From Clostridium tetanomorphum (GTDB lineage Bacteria > Bacillota > Clostridia > Clostridiales > Clostridiaceae), in contig NZ_JAGGKA010000011.1 in NCBI RefSeq assembly GCF_017873215.1, positions 62,001 through 126,000 on the forward strand: a stretch of 64,000 nt of DNA, in the 5' to 3' direction. Positions 44,201 through 52,083 of this stretch are shown here, one piece after another. Under the pieces are notes generated by a model that saw only the letters and a program-made list of their open reading frames with translations, did not search any database and was not told the origin of the DNA. The position numbers were made by a program, and so were the translations under genes. Positions within the stretch are counted from its first letter, which is position 1. Every line of letters starts with the position of its first letter.

Positions 44201-44989
44201 ATATTTAATGAAGTTAATGAACTAGTTAAGAATGGAATGAATGTTGAAGAAGCACAACAGGAGGCTAGTTTAAGAATTTTTGGATGCCCTCCAGGAACTT
44301 ATGGTGCAGGTGTGGATGTATTAATTAACAGCAAGAATTGGAATGACTTTACTGACCTTGGGAATGTATATGCTCTTTGGAGTGGACATGCTTATGGACG
44401 TAAAATTCATGGTAAAAAGACGAAAGAGGTTTTTGAAAGAAGAATGTCTTTAACTGAAATAACTGTTAAAAATGAATCTTCACAGGAGATAGATATTCTT
44501 GATAGTGATGATTTTTATAACTATCATGGAGGAATGATAGCAGCGGTAAGAACATTCTCAGGAAAAATACCTAAATCTTACTCTGGAGATACAAGCGATC
44601 CAGCTAGAGCCAAGGTAAGGGAAGTTAAGGAAGAAACAGCAAGAATAATGCGTTCTAGAATTTTAAATCCAAAGTGGTTTGAAGGACTTAAGCCTCATGG
44701 ATATAAGGGAGCTCAAGAGATTTCTGGAATGGTGGATTTTGTATTTGGATGGGATGCAACAGCAGATGTTATTGAAGACTGGATGTATGAAAAGATAAGT
44801 GAAGCATATCTTTTTGATGATGAAAGAAGAGAATGGATAAAAAGTGTAAACCCATGGGCTATACACAGTATGGTAGAAAGATTACTAGAAGCTAATCAAA
44901 GAGGTATGTGGAATGGAGATAAGGAAAGTATAGATAAATTAAAACAATTATATATGGACATAGAAGGGGACATAGAAGAATATGTTTAA
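41234..44989 (+). CDS. cobN: CobN/BchH-family large chelatase subunit
   Basis: A 1251-residue cytoplasmic protein covering the whole CobN/Mg-chelatase H family length. Diagnostic blocks are IGTHGTVEWLPGKEVGLS near 550, YPYSINVVGEGIQVKRRG near 585, VNGKFVPPGGSGSPTRGRVD near 835, RNFYSIDPTSVPTKAAW near 858, MIVYAGETMKTCGDDIAEAL near 900, and RIFGCPPGTYGAGVD near 1017. The family binds a tetrapyrrole and, with AAA+ partners, inserts or (in HmuS-like relatives) is thought to remove a metal. CAGGAGG at 41220-41226 fits ATG 41234. It overlaps cbiZ and the radical SAM gene. ChlI- and ChlD-like partners lie downstream in the same operon. Confidence 0.93.
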   Translation: MFKLLFIMSPMDSVYKLKEVKLSLQEKYKDQFSMKFIDTYTIDENPEEFNRCIKEIESSDMIFITAHGGITYFKSLDKIMDKYQGKKRFFIHSGIQDENASLLKKSGISQKEYVEILRYFLIDDNENLENMILHLAVYFGGENYKVNPPRYPNWEGIYYPGKNIEDYEEYIEEAKKSGRPIIGILFYSKYMRENNLKHIDTFIREIEVLGGVPLAVYTATAPDSSVGCRGFQWTLDNILMKEGKPIVHAIINTIGYSQSILSNPGDGTTTVEKSIFESIGVPVLQALNTYQSFDTWKNSIQGIDMMSLTGNVYYPEFDGQIITVTTSYCERVVDEIGERLVFKPIEERINKVCRLALNWAKLRTIDNKDKKVAILFHNMPPRNDMIGCAFGLDTPAAVLDMVKALKKEGVYTEYDFENGDEIINRIIDAVSNDMRWFSAEKALEKSVDIIDGNLYRQWFSKLGESVQEKMVHDWDTPPGEFMVFDDKLPVPGIINGNIFIGLQPQRGYEEKADEVYHSTDIVPPHQYIAFYKWIKNVFKADVIAHIGTHGTVEWLPGKEVGLSENCYTDICIDDMPHVYPYSINVVGEGIQVKRRGCGVILDHLIPSLTQSGTYGEMENIDELIKQYYHAKQGDNTKVKHIQDEIIELVIKNNYHIDLNMSKEEIQGDFEDFMERFHGWIEEIKNSLIKDGLHLFGRVPQGERFENLVSALLRLSNGNVCSLINGVCTAYGLDYEHLKNHPYETNNEGVTNLMLLDKMEEVSREIIKKLHNSDYTVEAIENILVEYFKKQPVEKVRKLYETLKFAATVVKDKLDSTTDEIKHFVYGVNGKFVPPGGSGSPTRGRVDILPTGRNFYSIDPTSVPTKAAWKVGKQLGDNLINRYLKDDGKYPETVAMIVYAGETMKTCGDDIAEALYLMGIKPKWLESTDKVVGLEVMPLQELKRPRIDVTLRISGLFRDTFPNIIELVEDGVNLAAGLDEGEDVNYIRKNIFNEVNELVKNGMNVEEAQQEASLRIFGCPPGTYGAGVDVLINSKNWNDFTDLGNVYALWSGHAYGRKIHGKKTKEVFERRMSLTEITVKNESSQEIDILDSDDFYNYHGGMIAAVRTFSGKIPKSYSGDTSDPARAKVREVKEETARIMRSRILNPKWFEGLKPHGYKGAQEISGMVDFVFGWDATADVIEDWMYEKISEAYLFDDERREWIKSVNPWAIHSMVERLLEANQRGMWNGDKESIDKLKQLYMDIEGDIEEYV

Positions 44990-46025
44990 TAATTTAAATT
45001 TTTTAGTACTATGGTTGACTAATGACTGTAATTTAAGATGTAAATACTGTTACGCAAGTGCAGGGGATAAAAATGAATATATGACCTTTGAAACAGCAAA
45101 AAAAGCATTAGAAATACCAAAGTCAAAATTTAAGCTTCAACTAGCAGGAGGAGAACCCCTTTTAAACTTTAAACTTATTAAGGATATATATGAATACTTA
45201 AGAGAGAATAAACCAGAGATTAGAATGCAGATGCAGACCAATGGAGCTTTAATAAATAGTGGAATTGCAAAAGAAATTAAAAAAATGAATATATCCCTAG
45301 GAGTAAGTTTGGATGGCACTATAGAAGTTAATGAGAAACTAAGAGGCGGTACAAAGGATGTTATAAATGGAATAAAAACCTTAGCACAGGAAGGCATAAT
45401 GGTAAATTTAAATTGTGTTGTAACTGAGGAAAACATTGAATATTTATATAAGCTTGTAGATTTAGCATTATATCTTGGCAATGTGGGAGGAATAGGTCTT
45501 GACTTATTAAGGGATACTGGGAGAACTTGTAAAAGTGATGTGAAAAGAGCAGTTCCTTCTCAAATTAAAAAGCATTTAAGAGAAGCTCATAATAGAACAA
45601 TTGAACTATGGAAACTAACAGGAAGAAGGATTATTATAAGGGAAATAGAGGATGCAAGAAAAAGAATTATAGAAGGTAAGGGATGTATAACTTATTGCCA
45701 TGCAGTTTATGGAGGATCTATGGTAGTACATCCAGATGGAAACGTGTATCCTTGTGGTTCCCTGAGTGGCAGTGAGAAATACTATATGGGAAATATTTAT
45801 GATTTATCTTCCCAAAGAGAAGTTAGAATTAATAACAATAAAGCTGAATCCTGTAATGGTTGTAAATATGAAAAAATTTGTGTAGGAGCATGTCCTGCAA
45901 GAAACATTATAAATGGTAAAACTCATGGAGTTGCCATTGAAGATTGTGTTTTAAGAAAAACTGCCTTTGAAATAGTAGAAGAAGAAATCATAAAAAACAC
46001 AGAGGAGGGGTATGAAAATTGCTAG
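44982..46025 (+). CDS. Radical SAM protein with SPASM-type C terminus
   Basis: A 347-residue enzyme. The radical SAM cluster motif CNLRCKYC holds Cys16, Cys20 and Cys23. GGEPLLNF and SLDGTIEVNEKLRG follow as in the AdoMet radical barrel. The C-terminal region carries further cysteines (GCITYCHAVYGG, YPCGSLSG, CNGCKYEKICVGACPARN, EDCVLRK), a SPASM-like pattern for auxiliary iron-sulfur clusters. SPASM enzymes modify peptides or proteins, or act as decarboxylases and in tetrapyrrole (heme d1, Ahb) chemistry. The gene overlaps cobN by 8 bases and the exporter ATPase gene by 7, so it belongs to the chelatase operon. The substrate is unknown. Confidence 0.88.
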   Translation: MFNNLNFLVLWLTNDCNLRCKYCYASAGDKNEYMTFETAKKALEIPKSKFKLQLAGGEPLLNFKLIKDIYEYLRENKPEIRMQMQTNGALINSGIAKEIKKMNISLGVSLDGTIEVNEKLRGGTKDVINGIKTLAQEGIMVNLNCVVTEENIEYLYKLVDLALYLGNVGGIGLDLLRDTGRTCKSDVKRAVPSQIKKHLREAHNRTIELWKLTGRRIIIREIEDARKRIIEGKGCITYCHAVYGGSMVVHPDGNVYPCGSLSGSEKYYMGNIYDLSSQREVRINNNKAESCNGCKYEKICVGACPARNIINGKTHGVAIEDCVLRKTAFEIVEEEIIKNTEEGYENC

Positions 46026-46858
46026 TTATTAAGAATCTTACTAAAAAATATGACAATTTGACAGCAGTAAATGAGTTGAATTTAGAAATTAAGAAAGGTG
46101 AATTTTTTGGGCTTTTAGGACCCAATGGAGCAGGAAAAAGTACAACTATTAGAATGATAAGTACATTAACTCTAATTACATCAGGAGATATTATTATAAA
46201 TAATAAAAGTATGGATAGAAACTTAAAAGAAGTTAAGATGAAAATAGGCGTAGTACCCCAAGGAAATAATTTAGAAGTAGAAATGACAGCCTGGGAAAAT
46301 CTAGAGCTTCATGGAAGGCTTTACAATATGCCCAAAGATATAAGAAGAAAAAGAATAGAGGAGTTATTAGAGTTTACAGAGCTTAATAAAAGAGCTAATG
46401 ACCTTGTTAAAGGATATTCTGGTGGTATGAAAAGAAAGCTTATGATTGCAAGAGCACTTATGCATAAGCCTGATTTGCTTCTTTTAGATGAACCAACTGT
46501 AGGACTTGATGCAACTGCAAGAAGAAAAATGTGGGATTTACTTAAAACATTGAAAGATAAAGGGTTAACAGTACTATTAACAACTCATTATATTGAAGAA
46601 GCGGAAGTTTTATGTGATAGAGTAGGACTTATAGATGGAGGGCATTTAATTGAACTAGATTCCCCTGAAAGATTAATTGAAAAGGTTGGAAAATATACTG
46701 TTGAACATTTCCAAAATGGAGAAACAAAAGAAGAGTTTTTTGAAAAGAGAGAGGAAGCAGCTTCATTTGCTGCTGAATTACAAGGAAGTGTAAATATTAG
46801 ACCTTCAAACTTGGAAGATGTGTTTATTAAATTAACCAACAGAAGGGTGGGAGCATAA
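46019..46858 (+). CDS. ABC-2 exporter ATP-binding protein (DrrA-like)
   Basis: A 279-residue ATPase: Walker A GPNGAGKST, Q-loop GVVPQGNNLEVEMTAWENL, signature YSGGMKRKLMIARAL, Walker B LLLLDEPTVGLDATAR and switch TTHYIEEAE. The C-terminal extension (FAAELQGSVNIRPSNLEDVFIKLTNRRVG) is typical of DrrA/CcmA-type exporters. It starts at TTG 46019, with GAGGAGGGG 8 bases before, overlapping the radical SAM gene by 7 bases. The permease follows with a one-base overlap. In a corrinoid operon an exporter could remove a product, toxic intermediate or modified peptide. Confidence 0.92.
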   Translation: MLVIKNLTKKYDNLTAVNELNLEIKKGEFFGLLGPNGAGKSTTIRMISTLTLITSGDIIINNKSMDRNLKEVKMKIGVVPQGNNLEVEMTAWENLELHGRLYNMPKDIRRKRIEELLEFTELNKRANDLVKGYSGGMKRKLMIARALMHKPDLLLLDEPTVGLDATARRKMWDLLKTLKDKGLTVLLTTHYIEEAEVLCDRVGLIDGGHLIELDSPERLIEKVGKYTVEHFQNGETKEEFFEKREEAASFAAELQGSVNIRPSNLEDVFIKLTNRRVGA

Positions 46859-47592
46859 TGTGGACCTTTTCAAGCATTTTATGGCAAGAATATGTATTAT
46901 TTAAACGTAAATTTTGGACTATAACTTTAGCAGCTATGGTTTCTCCTATTTTATATTTAATAGCTTTTGGATGGGGGTTAGGTGGAGGATTAACTGTAGA
47001 AGGAAAGTCTTACATAAATTTTGTAATACCAGGTATTATTGCTTTAACTACAATGACAACAAGCTATAGTAATACAGCTAATTCAGTAAATATATCAAGA
47101 ATATTTTATAAAACCTTTGAAGCATTTATGATGGCCCCAATTACTGTAGCTTCTTATGCTTTAGGAAAAATAGTAGCTGGAGCATTAATGGGAATGTATT
47201 CATCATTATTAATAATAGTTTTATCCTTAGTTTTTAAAACAGGATTAATAATAACACCTTATTTTATTTTAATAATTATGCTTAATTGTTTAGTATTTGC
47301 AGCAGTAGGATTTACAGCAGGTATATTTATAAATTCTCATAGCGATATGGCAAAGTTTTCAAGTTTTGTTATAACTCCAATGTCCTTTTTATGTGGTACA
47401 TTTTTCTCTTTAGATAAAATGCCAGGAGTAATAAAAAATATTATATGGATATTACCTCTTACCCACACCAGTTTAGGGCTTAGAAGTAGTGGGGAAGATT
47501 TAATGAATGTGGTTGTTCATCCTATTATTTTAATTGTTTATTTTACAGTTATTTGTTTTATAGGAATTAAAGGATGCAAAAGAGCTGAGTAA
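46858..47592 (+). CDS. ABC-2 exporter permease (DrrB-like)
   Basis: A 244-residue membrane protein with six helices. It has the ABC-2 pattern: a cytoplasmic N-terminal amphipathic start (WQEYVLFKRKFWTITLAAMVSPILYLIAFGWGLGG described in part), ARIFYKTFEAFMMAPIT-like NISRIFYKTFEAFMMAP near 80, and MSFLCGTFFSLDKMPGVIKNI near 180. It overlaps the ATPase gene by one base (TAATG) and pairs with it. It resembles daunorubicin-type or NodJ-like permeases; the cargo is unknown. Confidence 0.9.
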   Translation: MWTFSSILWQEYVLFKRKFWTITLAAMVSPILYLIAFGWGLGGGLTVEGKSYINFVIPGIIALTTMTTSYSNTANSVNISRIFYKTFEAFMMAPITVASYALGKIVAGALMGMYSSLLIIVLSLVFKTGLIITPYFILIIMLNCLVFAAVGFTAGIFINSHSDMAKFSSFVITPMSFLCGTFFSLDKMPGVIKNIIWILPLTHTSLGLRSSGEDLMNVVVHPIILIVYFTVICFIGIKGCKRAE

Positions 47593-47623
47593 AAGCACTT
47601 AAATTTGAAGGGAGTTTTATAAA

Positions 47624-48664
47624 ATGAAAAATATAAAAAAGGTTTATCCATTTACAGCAATTGTTGGACAGGAAAATATGAAAAAGGCATTAATACTTAA
47701 TGTTATAAATCCATCTCTTGGTGGAGTTTTAATTAGAGGGGAAAAAGGAACAGCTAAATCAACAGCAGTTCGTGCATTAGCACAACTTTTACCAGAAAGA
47801 GAACAGGTGGAAGGATGTATTTTTGGATGTGATCCTGAGGATAAAGGAAGTATGTGTGCAAATTGCCGTGAAAAAATGAAAAAGGGGCAGAAACTAAATA
47901 AAGTAAAGGAAAAAATGAAAGTGGTAGATTTACCTGTTAGTGCTACAGAAGATAGAGTAGTAGGTACTTTAGATATTGAGTATGCAATCAAAAAAGGAGA
48001 AAAGAAATTTGAACCAGGAATTTTAGCACAGTCAAACAGAAATATTCTTTATGTTGATGAAGTAAATCTTCTTGATGATCATGTAGTAGATGTTTTATTG
48101 GATTCTGCTGCTATGGGGGTAAATACAATAGAGAGAGAAGGTGTATCCTTTTCTCATCCAGCTAAATTCATTCTTGTTGGCACTATGAATCCAGAAGAAG
48201 GAGATTTAAGACCTCAGCTTTTAGATAGATTTGGTATGGTGGTTGATGTAATAGGAGAAAGAGATACTGAAAAAAGAGTACAAGTAATAAAAAGAAGACT
48301 AGAATATGAAAATGATAGTGAAGCTTTTATATCAAGCTATGATAAAGAACAGCAAAAGTTAAGAGATAAAATTTCAAAGGCTAAGGAAATTTTAAAGGAA
48401 GTAACCTTTGATGACAAAACATTACAAATGGCTGCAACAATAAGCATAGAAATGGATGTAGATGGCCATAGAGCAGATATAAGCATGATCAAAACTGCAA
48501 TGACTATAGCTGCTTTTAATGGTAGGGATAAAGTAAATAGTAAAGATATGATAGAAGCAGCAGAACTTACACTTCCACATAGAATGAGAAGAAAGCCATT
48601 TGAAGAAGGAGTTATGGATTTTTCTAAAGTTGAAGAAATAATTAATGAAATAGAAAGGGGTTAA
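47624..48664 (+). CDS. Magnesium-chelatase subunit ChlI/BchI-like AAA+ ATPase
   Basis: A 346-residue AAA+ protein with Walker [10 protein letters not shown] at residues 39-47, Walker [18 protein letters not shown] near 147, sensor [19 protein letters not shown] near 190, and the ChlI insertion with four cysteines ([17 protein letters not shown] near 75). The C-terminal AAA lid contains [23 protein letters not shown]. ChlI rings with ChlD drive metal handling by the H/CobN subunit through ATP hydrolysis. It lies in the same operon, 31 bases after the exporter permease, and is the partner expected for the CobN-like protein. RBS GAAGGGAG. Confidence 0.92.
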   Translation: MKNIKKVYPFTAIVGQENMKKALILNVINPSLGGVLIRGEKGTAKSTAVRALAQLLPEREQVEGCIFGCDPEDKGSMCANCREKMKKGQKLNKVKEKMKVVDLPVSATEDRVVGTLDIEYAIKKGEKKFEPGILAQSNRNILYVDEVNLLDDHVVDVLLDSAAMGVNTIEREGVSFSHPAKFILVGTMNPEEGDLRPQLLDRFGMVVDVIGERDTEKRVQVIKRRLEYENDSEAFISSYDKEQQKLRDKISKAKEILKEVTFDDKTLQMAATISIEMDVDGHRADISMIKTAMTIAAFNGRDKVNSKDMIEAAELTLPHRMRRKPFEEGVMDFSKVEEIINEIERG

Positions 48665-48705
48665 GACAGAGGACAGAGGAGAATTTACAGTTGACAATTG
48701 ACAGT

Positions 48706-48790
48706 TAAGGAGGCTTTTCTTTACAGAAAAGCTTTAAATAAATTTTAAGTTAAAGATTTTCTGTGGGAAAGCGGAAGAAAATCCTCCTTA
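48706..48790. repeat. MITE-like long inverted repeat between the two chelatase AAA+ genes
   Basis: Nested perfect arms: TAAGGAGG/CCTCCTTA (48706-48713, 48783-48790), TTTTCTT/AAGAAAA (48715-48721, 48775-48781), ACAGAAAA/TTTTCTGT (48723-48730, 48757-48764) and CTTTAA/TTAAAG (48732-48737, 48750-48755). The element occupies most of the 193-base gap. Before it are short direct repeats of TGACA (TTGACAATTGACAGTTAA). It would form an 85-base hairpin in RNA. Confidence 0.75.
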
Positions 48791-48857
48791 TTTATTCTTT
48801 ATTATTTCTTATTTATTTTTCGAAAAATATTACAGAAAAGAAAGGAGTGATTCTTGG

Positions 48858-50816
48858 GTGATTAGAAAAAATTGTATATATCCTTTTGCGGCAGTTATCG
48901 GACAGGAAAAAGTTAAAAAAGCTCTTATGCTAAATGTAATCAATCCATCTATAGGAGGAGTTTTGATAAGTGGAGAAAAAGGTACAGCAAAATCCACTCT
49001 GGTAAGAGGGCTAGCTCAGTTAATGAAAGATATGCAGGTTATTGATTTGCCTTTAAATGTAACAGAAGATAGATTAATTGGAACAATCGATATTGAAAAG
49101 GCAATTACTAAGGGTGAGAGAAGCTTTGAACCAGGAATATTAAAAAAAGCTCATGGAAACATTTTATATGTGGATGAAGTTAATCTTTTAAGTGAACATA
49201 TTGTTAATTGTCTTCTTGAAGTATCTGCTTCTGGAGTAAATCATATTGAAAGAGAAGGTATATCTTTTCAGCATGAGTCACGTTTTGTTTTAGTTGGAAC
49301 AATGAATCCAGAGGAAGGAAATTTAAGATCACAGTTTTTAGATAGGTTTGGATTATATTTAGGTGTTAAGGGAAGTTCAGATATAGTAGAAAGAAAAGAA
49401 ATAATAAAAAGAAGATTAAAATATGAGGAAAATCCAGTAGAGTACATAAATGCATGGAAAAACGAATCAGATAATATTTCAAATAAAATACTAAGGGCTA
49501 AGGATTGTATAACCAAGGTTGAAGTTTCAGAAAGCGTAATGAAGCTTGCAGCGCAAATTTCTAAAGAGGCAAATTGCTGTGGACATAGGGCAGAACTTGT
49601 AATAGTGGAAACTGCTAAGGCAATAGCAGCTTTTGAAAACAGAAAGAATATTACAATCAGTGATATTAAGGAAGCAGCTGAGTTGGCACTTCCTCATAGA
49701 ATGAGAGAACTTCCGCCTCAAATGGATGATCCTCAGCAAAATGAAGATGAAGAGCAAGATGAAAATGAAGATGAATCAGAAGAAAATAACATGGAAGATA
49801 ATATGGAGGATAATCCTGAACCAAACAATAATCCAATGAAAAATGATGATGAGTCTAGTGAACAAACTGATGATAAACCCAATGATGGAAAAGAAGATGA
49901 TAGTGAAGAAGAAAATTTAGATAATAATTTAGATGACAAAAAAGAAGATGAAAATGATAAAAATGATGTAAATAATGATGTTATAGATGACATAGGGAGA
50001 ATATTTACAACAAAATCTTTAAACATTCAGCCTATGGACAGAAAAAAACGTAAAGGCAACGGAAAAAGAAGCAGAACTAAAACAGATTTAATACAAGGAA
50101 GATATATAAGATATTCATTCCCTAGAGAAAAAGCAAGAGATATAGCTTTTGATGCTACTCTTAGAGCAGCTGCTCCATACCAGAAATTAAGAGAAAAAAA
50201 TGGACTTGCAGTTGCTATAGATAAAAGTGACTTTAGGGAAAAGGTGAGAGAAAAGAGAACAGGAAGCACTATATTATTTATTGTGGATGCTAGTGGTTCT
50301 ATGGGGGCTAAAAAGAGAATGACCGCAGTTAAAGGAGCAGTAGTTTCACTTCTTACAGATGCGTACCAAAAAAGAGACAAGGTAGGTATGATAGCTTTTA
50401 GAAAAAAAGAAGCAGAAGTTTTATTAGGAATTACTCGAAGTGTAGATTTGGCACAAAAGAGTCTTAAAACACTGCCAACAGGAGGAAAAACTCCACTAGC
50501 AGCTGGACTTTCTAAGGGATACGAAATTTTAAAAGGGGCTAAAAAGAAAGAGCCAGATATGGTGTCGGTTATAGTACTTGTATCAGATGGAAGGGCTAAT
50601 TCATCACTAAATGGAGGAGATGCTTTTCAAGAGGCTATAAATATGGGGAAAATAATTGCAGAAGAAGGCATACAAACAATAGTTATAGATACAGAGCAGG
50701 ATTTTATAAAGCTTGGCCTTGCTAAAGAAATCGCTCAGACTATGAATGCACAATACTATAAGATAGAAGAACTTGAAGCAGGAGAAATTGCAGGAGCTGT
50801 AAGAGGCTGTGTTTAA
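48858..50816 (+). CDS. Magnesium-chelatase subunit ChlD/BchD-like protein (AAA+ plus VWA)
   Basis: A 652-residue protein. The N-terminal AAA+ domain (about 1-285) is paralogous to the preceding ChlI-like protein and keeps Walker [10 protein letters not shown] (39-47) and Walker [14 protein letters not shown], but lacks the four-Cys insertion. A very acidic Asp/Glu/Asn-rich linker spans ~290-375. The C-terminal von Willebrand A domain (about 470-652) has an intact MIDAS motif DASGSMG (Asp477, Ser479, Ser481) with VGMIAFR and [11 protein letters not shown]. In magnesium and cobalt chelatases the D subunit links ChlI to the H/CobN subunit. The start is GTG 48858 behind AAAGGAG. An intact Walker A is unusual for many ChlD proteins. 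Confidence 0.92.
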   Translation: MIRKNCIYPFAAVIGQEKVKKALMLNVINPSIGGVLISGEKGTAKSTLVRGLAQLMKDMQVIDLPLNVTEDRLIGTIDIEKAITKGERSFEPGILKKAHGNILYVDEVNLLSEHIVNCLLEVSASGVNHIEREGISFQHESRFVLVGTMNPEEGNLRSQFLDRFGLYLGVKGSSDIVERKEIIKRRLKYEENPVEYINAWKNESDNISNKILRAKDCITKVEVSESVMKLAAQISKEANCCGHRAELVIVETAKAIAAFENRKNITISDIKEAAELALPHRMRELPPQMDDPQQNEDEEQDENEDESEENNMEDNMEDNPEPNNNPMKNDDESSEQTDDKPNDGKEDDSEEENLDNNLDDKKEDENDKNDVNNDVIDDIGRIFTTKSLNIQPMDRKKRKGNGKRSRTKTDLIQGRYIRYSFPREKARDIAFDATLRAAAPYQKLREKNGLAVAIDKSDFREKVREKRTGSTILFIVDASGSMGAKKRMTAVKGAVVSLLTDAYQKRDKVGMIAFRKKEAEVLLGITRSVDLAQKSLKTLPTGGKTPLAAGLSKGYEILKGAKKKEPDMVSVIVLVSDGRANSSLNGGDAFQEAINMGKIIAEEGIQTIVIDTEQDFIKLGLAKEIAQTMNAQYYKIEELEAGEIAGAVRGCV

Positions 50817-50852
50817 AACACCACTGTAGGTGATTTAAGGAGATGGAGTTAA

Positions 50853-51827
50853 TTGTTAAAGCTTATTAATTTATCTACATATGATCATGATACTCAAATG
50901 TTTAACCATGACCATAGTAAAATAATGAATTTTCTACAAAAGAACGGTATGGATGGAATTGAACTTTTAAACCCAATAATGTGGGAAGAGAGTATTATTC
51001 CTAAAAAGTCAGTAAAGGGAGTGCATTTAAAATACTACCCTGCATGGCTTGATTTTTGGAATGGTGATAGAGAAGCTCTTTTAACACAATTTGAAACCAT
51101 GGATGATGTAGAAATGTATTATGGAGGAATTCACAAGGAATCTATAATACAATCCTACAAAAAAGAAATACAAGCTGCTGATAAAATTGGTGCTGAATAT
51201 GTAATTTTTCATGTGTCACATGTGCAGTTAGAACATGTATTTAATTATAAATTTACCTATTCTGATTGTGAAATTATAGATGCTGCAGCGGAACTAATAA
51301 ATGACATATTTAAAGATTTAAATACTAATGTAAAACTTTTATTTGAAAATTTATGGTGGCCAGGTCTTACTATGATTCATAAAGATATGGCATTTAGAAT
51401 GTTAGAGAAAGTTAATTATTGGAATAAAGGATTTATGCTTGATACTGGGCATTTGATGAATACAAATTATTATATTGAAAATGAAACACAGGCTGTGGAA
51501 TATGTGTTAAATACTATTAATAATCTTGGAGAGCTAAAAAGTTTTATAAAGGGCATACATCTTAATTGTTCTTTATCAGGCAAATATGTAATTGAACAAA
51601 TAAATAAGAACAATAATATAGAAAGTATGTTGAACTCGGAGAAAATGTATGGAAATGCATTCAGTCATGTAATAAATATAGACCAGCATAAACCTTTTAC
51701 TGATAAGTCTGTATCTAAAATAATTGAATTTATTAAACCTGAATATATTGTATATGAATTTATTACAAGTTCACTTGTAGAGCTTGAACAATTCATTAAG
51801 ATTCAGGATGAAGCTTTAGCTAAATGA
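50853..51827 (+). CDS. Xylose-isomerase-like TIM-barrel protein (sugar phosphate isomerase/epimerase fold)
   Basis: A 324-residue protein of the AP-endonuclease-2/xylose-isomerase-like barrel superfamily. Metal-ligand type motifs are visible in order: GMDGIELLNP near 32, VKGVHLKYYPAW near 52, AEYVIFHVSHVQLEH near 117, LLFENLWWPG near 162, GFMLDTGHLMN near 198 and IKGIHLNCS near 232. Start is TTG 50853 behind TAAGGAGATGG. It follows chlD by 36 bases and is the last gene of the riboswitch-2 unit. Whether it acts on a sugar, on the corrinoid nucleotide loop or on another molecule cannot be told. Confidence 0.8.
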   Translation: MLKLINLSTYDHDTQMFNHDHSKIMNFLQKNGMDGIELLNPIMWEESIIPKKSVKGVHLKYYPAWLDFWNGDREALLTQFETMDDVEMYYGGIHKESIIQSYKKEIQAADKIGAEYVIFHVSHVQLEHVFNYKFTYSDCEIIDAAAELINDIFKDLNTNVKLLFENLWWPGLTMIHKDMAFRMLEKVNYWNKGFMLDTGHLMNTNYYIENETQAVEYVLNTINNLGELKSFIKGIHLNCSLSGKYVIEQINKNNNIESMLNSEKMYGNAFSHVINIDQHKPFTDKSVSKIIEFIKPEYIVYEFITSSLVELEQFIKIQDEALAK

Positions 51828-52083
51828 TTAATAATTCTTGAGTAAATACCTTAATATTTAAACCGTATTTTTAAAAATAAATCAAATAATGGAAAAATAT
51901 TAGATGAAAATATTGTTATTTACAAAAAAGATAGAATTTTAATATTATTTTTATAAATATAAAAAAAATATTTAAACTTGCAGGAATTTTAAAATTTATA
52001 TGGAATAATAATAAATCATACATTTTTTTCTATAAATTTTACATTATATTACAAATTACACCAAAAAGTATGGGGGGACATTT

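Noticed and set aside
41234-44989. Calling the CobN homologue a standard aerobic cobaltochelatase or a Mg-chelatase H subunit
   Set aside because: No late-cobalt cobalamin or chlorophyll genes accompany it in the window, so only the family name is given and the reaction is left open.
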